Of a DNA stretch of 64,000 bases, positions 62,495-64,000 are shown in pieces. The notes beneath the pieces are model-generated. The model saw only the letters and a program-made list of their open reading frames with translations, was not told where the DNA came from and did not search any database. How positions within the stretch are numbered: the first letter of the stretch is position 1; the number at the start of each line of letters is the position of its first letter. The position numbers were made by a program, and so were the translations under genes. This DNA is from Leishmania martiniquensis (Eukaryota > Euglenozoa > Kinetoplastea > Trypanosomatida > Trypanosomatidae), in assembly GCF_017916325.1 (NCBI RefSeq), contig NC_090170.1, forward strand, positions 1,709,501 through 1,773,500, in the 5' to 3' direction.

Positions 62495-63852
62495 CCGCGC
62501 AGCAAAGAGGCCAATCTGCATTGTCTCCGGTGTGTTTTTCTCGGTTCTGTGACGTTGCGCTATCTATTCCTCGCCACGAGAGGGGGAGGGGGGCAGTAGG
62601 GGATAAGAGGTCACAGGGCGGCGCTTACCGGAAAAGCGAAGAGAAGCGCAACCCACTCTACGCCAAGCCGGAAAAAAGGGGAGCGAAAATTGCGCGGCAA
62701 TTTATTCCCTACACCGTGCGACTTGGGTAACGGCACAACGCAGCACCAACGCGGCTTCGCTACACCCCCGCCCCTGCCCTTGGAGGTGTGGCTGCCTGTT
62801 CTTTGGGACTCTTCACGCCTCCTCACAGGGGATCCATCGTGCTCTCGACTCTCGAGGGGTTTCCCGCCCCATTTCACAGGTGTGAGGGGGTGCCGCGCCG
62901 GTAGCCGCAGAGGCATTCCGCATCGGCTCCGCCCTCACCCTCTCACCCCACGTTTGGGCTTTCCGCTGTTCTTAAGGGCAAGTGCTCGCACATGTGCACT
63001 GCTGCGCAGGCCCAACCCTTTCACGCTGGTCCCCCTTCTCTACGCCTTCGCATGAGCACTCGAACAGTGCGCGCGCTTGGCTCGACGGGCTCTGCTTCTC
63101 CCTTCCTCTGCGTACCAGCGTCCCTCAATCCTGTGCGGACCGCTCTTCTTCGCTTTCAGAACACTGCGGATGTGTTTCCATGCTCGAGGTCTCCCTCTCT
63201 ACGGGCTAACGTTGCGGTTGCGTCTTCCATCGCCATGTCTTTACCACATTAGCCCGGTCCTTTGGGGTGGCGCGTAGGGGTGGGCAGCGCGCCAGCCAAC
63301 TGTCAGGCAGCCCACTGCTCGTGAGGGGGCGAGCTGCGTAGCGGGCAGAGTTTCGTGGAGGGGAGGAGGCCGTGCTACGAAGCACCGGGTCGCGGCCTTG
63401 CCCTGGCGCCGTGCTTGGGGCTGCCTCGCAGCAGGATACGGTTGGGCAGTCTGCGGCCGGTCGAGAGCAGAGCGCATCTCAGCTTGGTCATGTGTGGCGA
63501 AGAACAGACGCGTTGGGAAGTGTAGAAAAAATGACATCACCGCCCCTTTTCCCTCCAACCTTTCGCATTGCCGCAGTGCGCCATTCCTCTATTACATTCT
63601 TCTTCTTTCCTGTCGACTGAGCGAGAGAGCATTTGCATATTCTCTTTTGTGCGATCAACGCGACATGTCCGCCTCGAAGACGACGTGTTGCCGTGAGTGA
63701 GCACTGGTCAGCTCGTGCGCGTGCGCATTACCGACGGAGCCTTCCCTTCTGCAGCGTTCTCGTCCTCTCCCATTCGTACAGCGTAGCGTAGCGCGCCAGA
63801 CCACACATCGAAGCCGCCAACTTCGCCTAATCTTCTGCGGGGCACCATCGAG
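62495..63852. other. Intergenic spacer upstream of the last partial gene
   Basis: No gene. It contains repeat copy B at 63253-63296 within a GC-rich, purine-richer stretch (about 63250-63520). A C/T tract with AG at 63753-63754, and another AG at 63780-63781, are likely acceptors. Confidence 0.5.
63253..63296 (+). repeat. Dispersed repeat copy B (candidate SIDER-like retroposon remnant)
   Basis: Matches 40731-40774 at 41 of 44 positions, then diverges. Both copies lie in GC-rich segments of spacers, downstream of a + strand gene. Confidence 0.55.
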
Positions 63853-64000
63853 ATGGATAAGATAAAGGAAGCCCTTAGCCGTCTCCACAAGTTCTCTCTT
63901 GAGAATGCCAACCGTCTCTGCACAGACGTGGAGCGTATCGAGGAGGCGCTTCTCAGCGACGTAGACAATGTCACGCGCAAGAACAAGCTGATCGAAGCCT
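63853..64000 (+). CDS. Hypothetical protein, N-terminal 49 codons only (cut by window end)
   Basis: An ATG at 63853 opens a frame that runs off the window. The visible part starts M-D-K-I-K-E-A-L-S-R-L-H-K-F-S-L and continues with charged residues and heptad-like hydrophobic spacing (V-E-R-I-E-E-A-L-L-S-D-V), suggesting a coiled coil. Two acceptor-like AGs lie 70-100 bases upstream, supporting a real start. An SF-assemblin or other cytoskeletal filament protein is possible, but too little is visible to assign it. Confidence 0.6.
   Translation, partial: MDKIKEALSRLHKFSLENANRLCTDVERIEEALLSDVDNVTRKNKLIEA

Noticed and set aside
1..64000. tRNA, snoRNA, rRNA, spliced-leader or other small RNA genes
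   Set aside because: I looked for tRNA T-loop-like sequence and C/D-box pairs in the spacers and found no arrangement I could support. A covariance-model scan would be decisive and was not possible.

Overview
The window looks like a nuclear chromosome segment of a trypanosomatid, most likely Leishmania or a very close relative. All genes I can support are intronless and lie on the + strand, as in one directional (polycistronic) gene cluster. They are separated by long, pyrimidine-rich, simple-repeat-laden spacers, and many starts are preceded by a polypyrimidine tract followed by an AG, the layout expected for spliced-leader trans-splicing. Coding regions are GC-rich with G/C-ending codons. 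I cannot name the species from sequence alone.

Layout. 1-3423: 3' part of a PGAP1-like GPI inositol deacylase. 4917-11807: DNA polymerase epsilon catalytic subunit. 12973-13317: small 3CxxC/ZAR1-type zinc protein. 14154-15971: LisH / Asp-Ser-Lys-Pro repeat / RGG protein of Nopp140 type, with a 258-bp tandem array. 17595-18812: ZMYND12/TAX-1-type axonemal TPR protein. 19890-20510: ESCRT-III CHMP1/Vps46. 23376-24950: polyamine/amino acid permease. 25604-26557 and 28281-29243: two mitochondrial phosphate carriers sharing a 915-bp block that reads as identical. 32253-32885: unknown protein. 38733-39527: single-CCCH zinc finger protein. 45141-45374: SmF. 46449-47036: p23 co-chaperone. 48424-49005: BART-domain protein. 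50226-54719: large unknown four-TM membrane protein. 56027-56275: APC11. 56915-57610: unknown, probably mitochondrial, one-TM protein. 58688-59266: Mpo1-like dioxygenase. 60428-62494: unknown protein, possibly a beta-propeller. 63853-end: start of a coiled-coil-like protein.

The genes are mostly housekeeping functions (replication, splicing, cell cycle, membrane sorting, mitochondrial transport, flagellum, GPI and lipid metabolism) and do not form a functional operon. Co-location reflects polycistronic transcription, and individual control is expected from UTRs. Most notable are the homogenised phosphate carrier pair with unrelated UTRs, the homogenised 258-bp coding minisatellite, two gene-free stretches of about 5.8 and 5.6 kb around the CCCH gene, a dispersed repeat shared by two spacers, and the compact 3CxxC protein. 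I see no tRNA, rRNA, CRISPR array, intact mobile element or convincing new multi-gene system.
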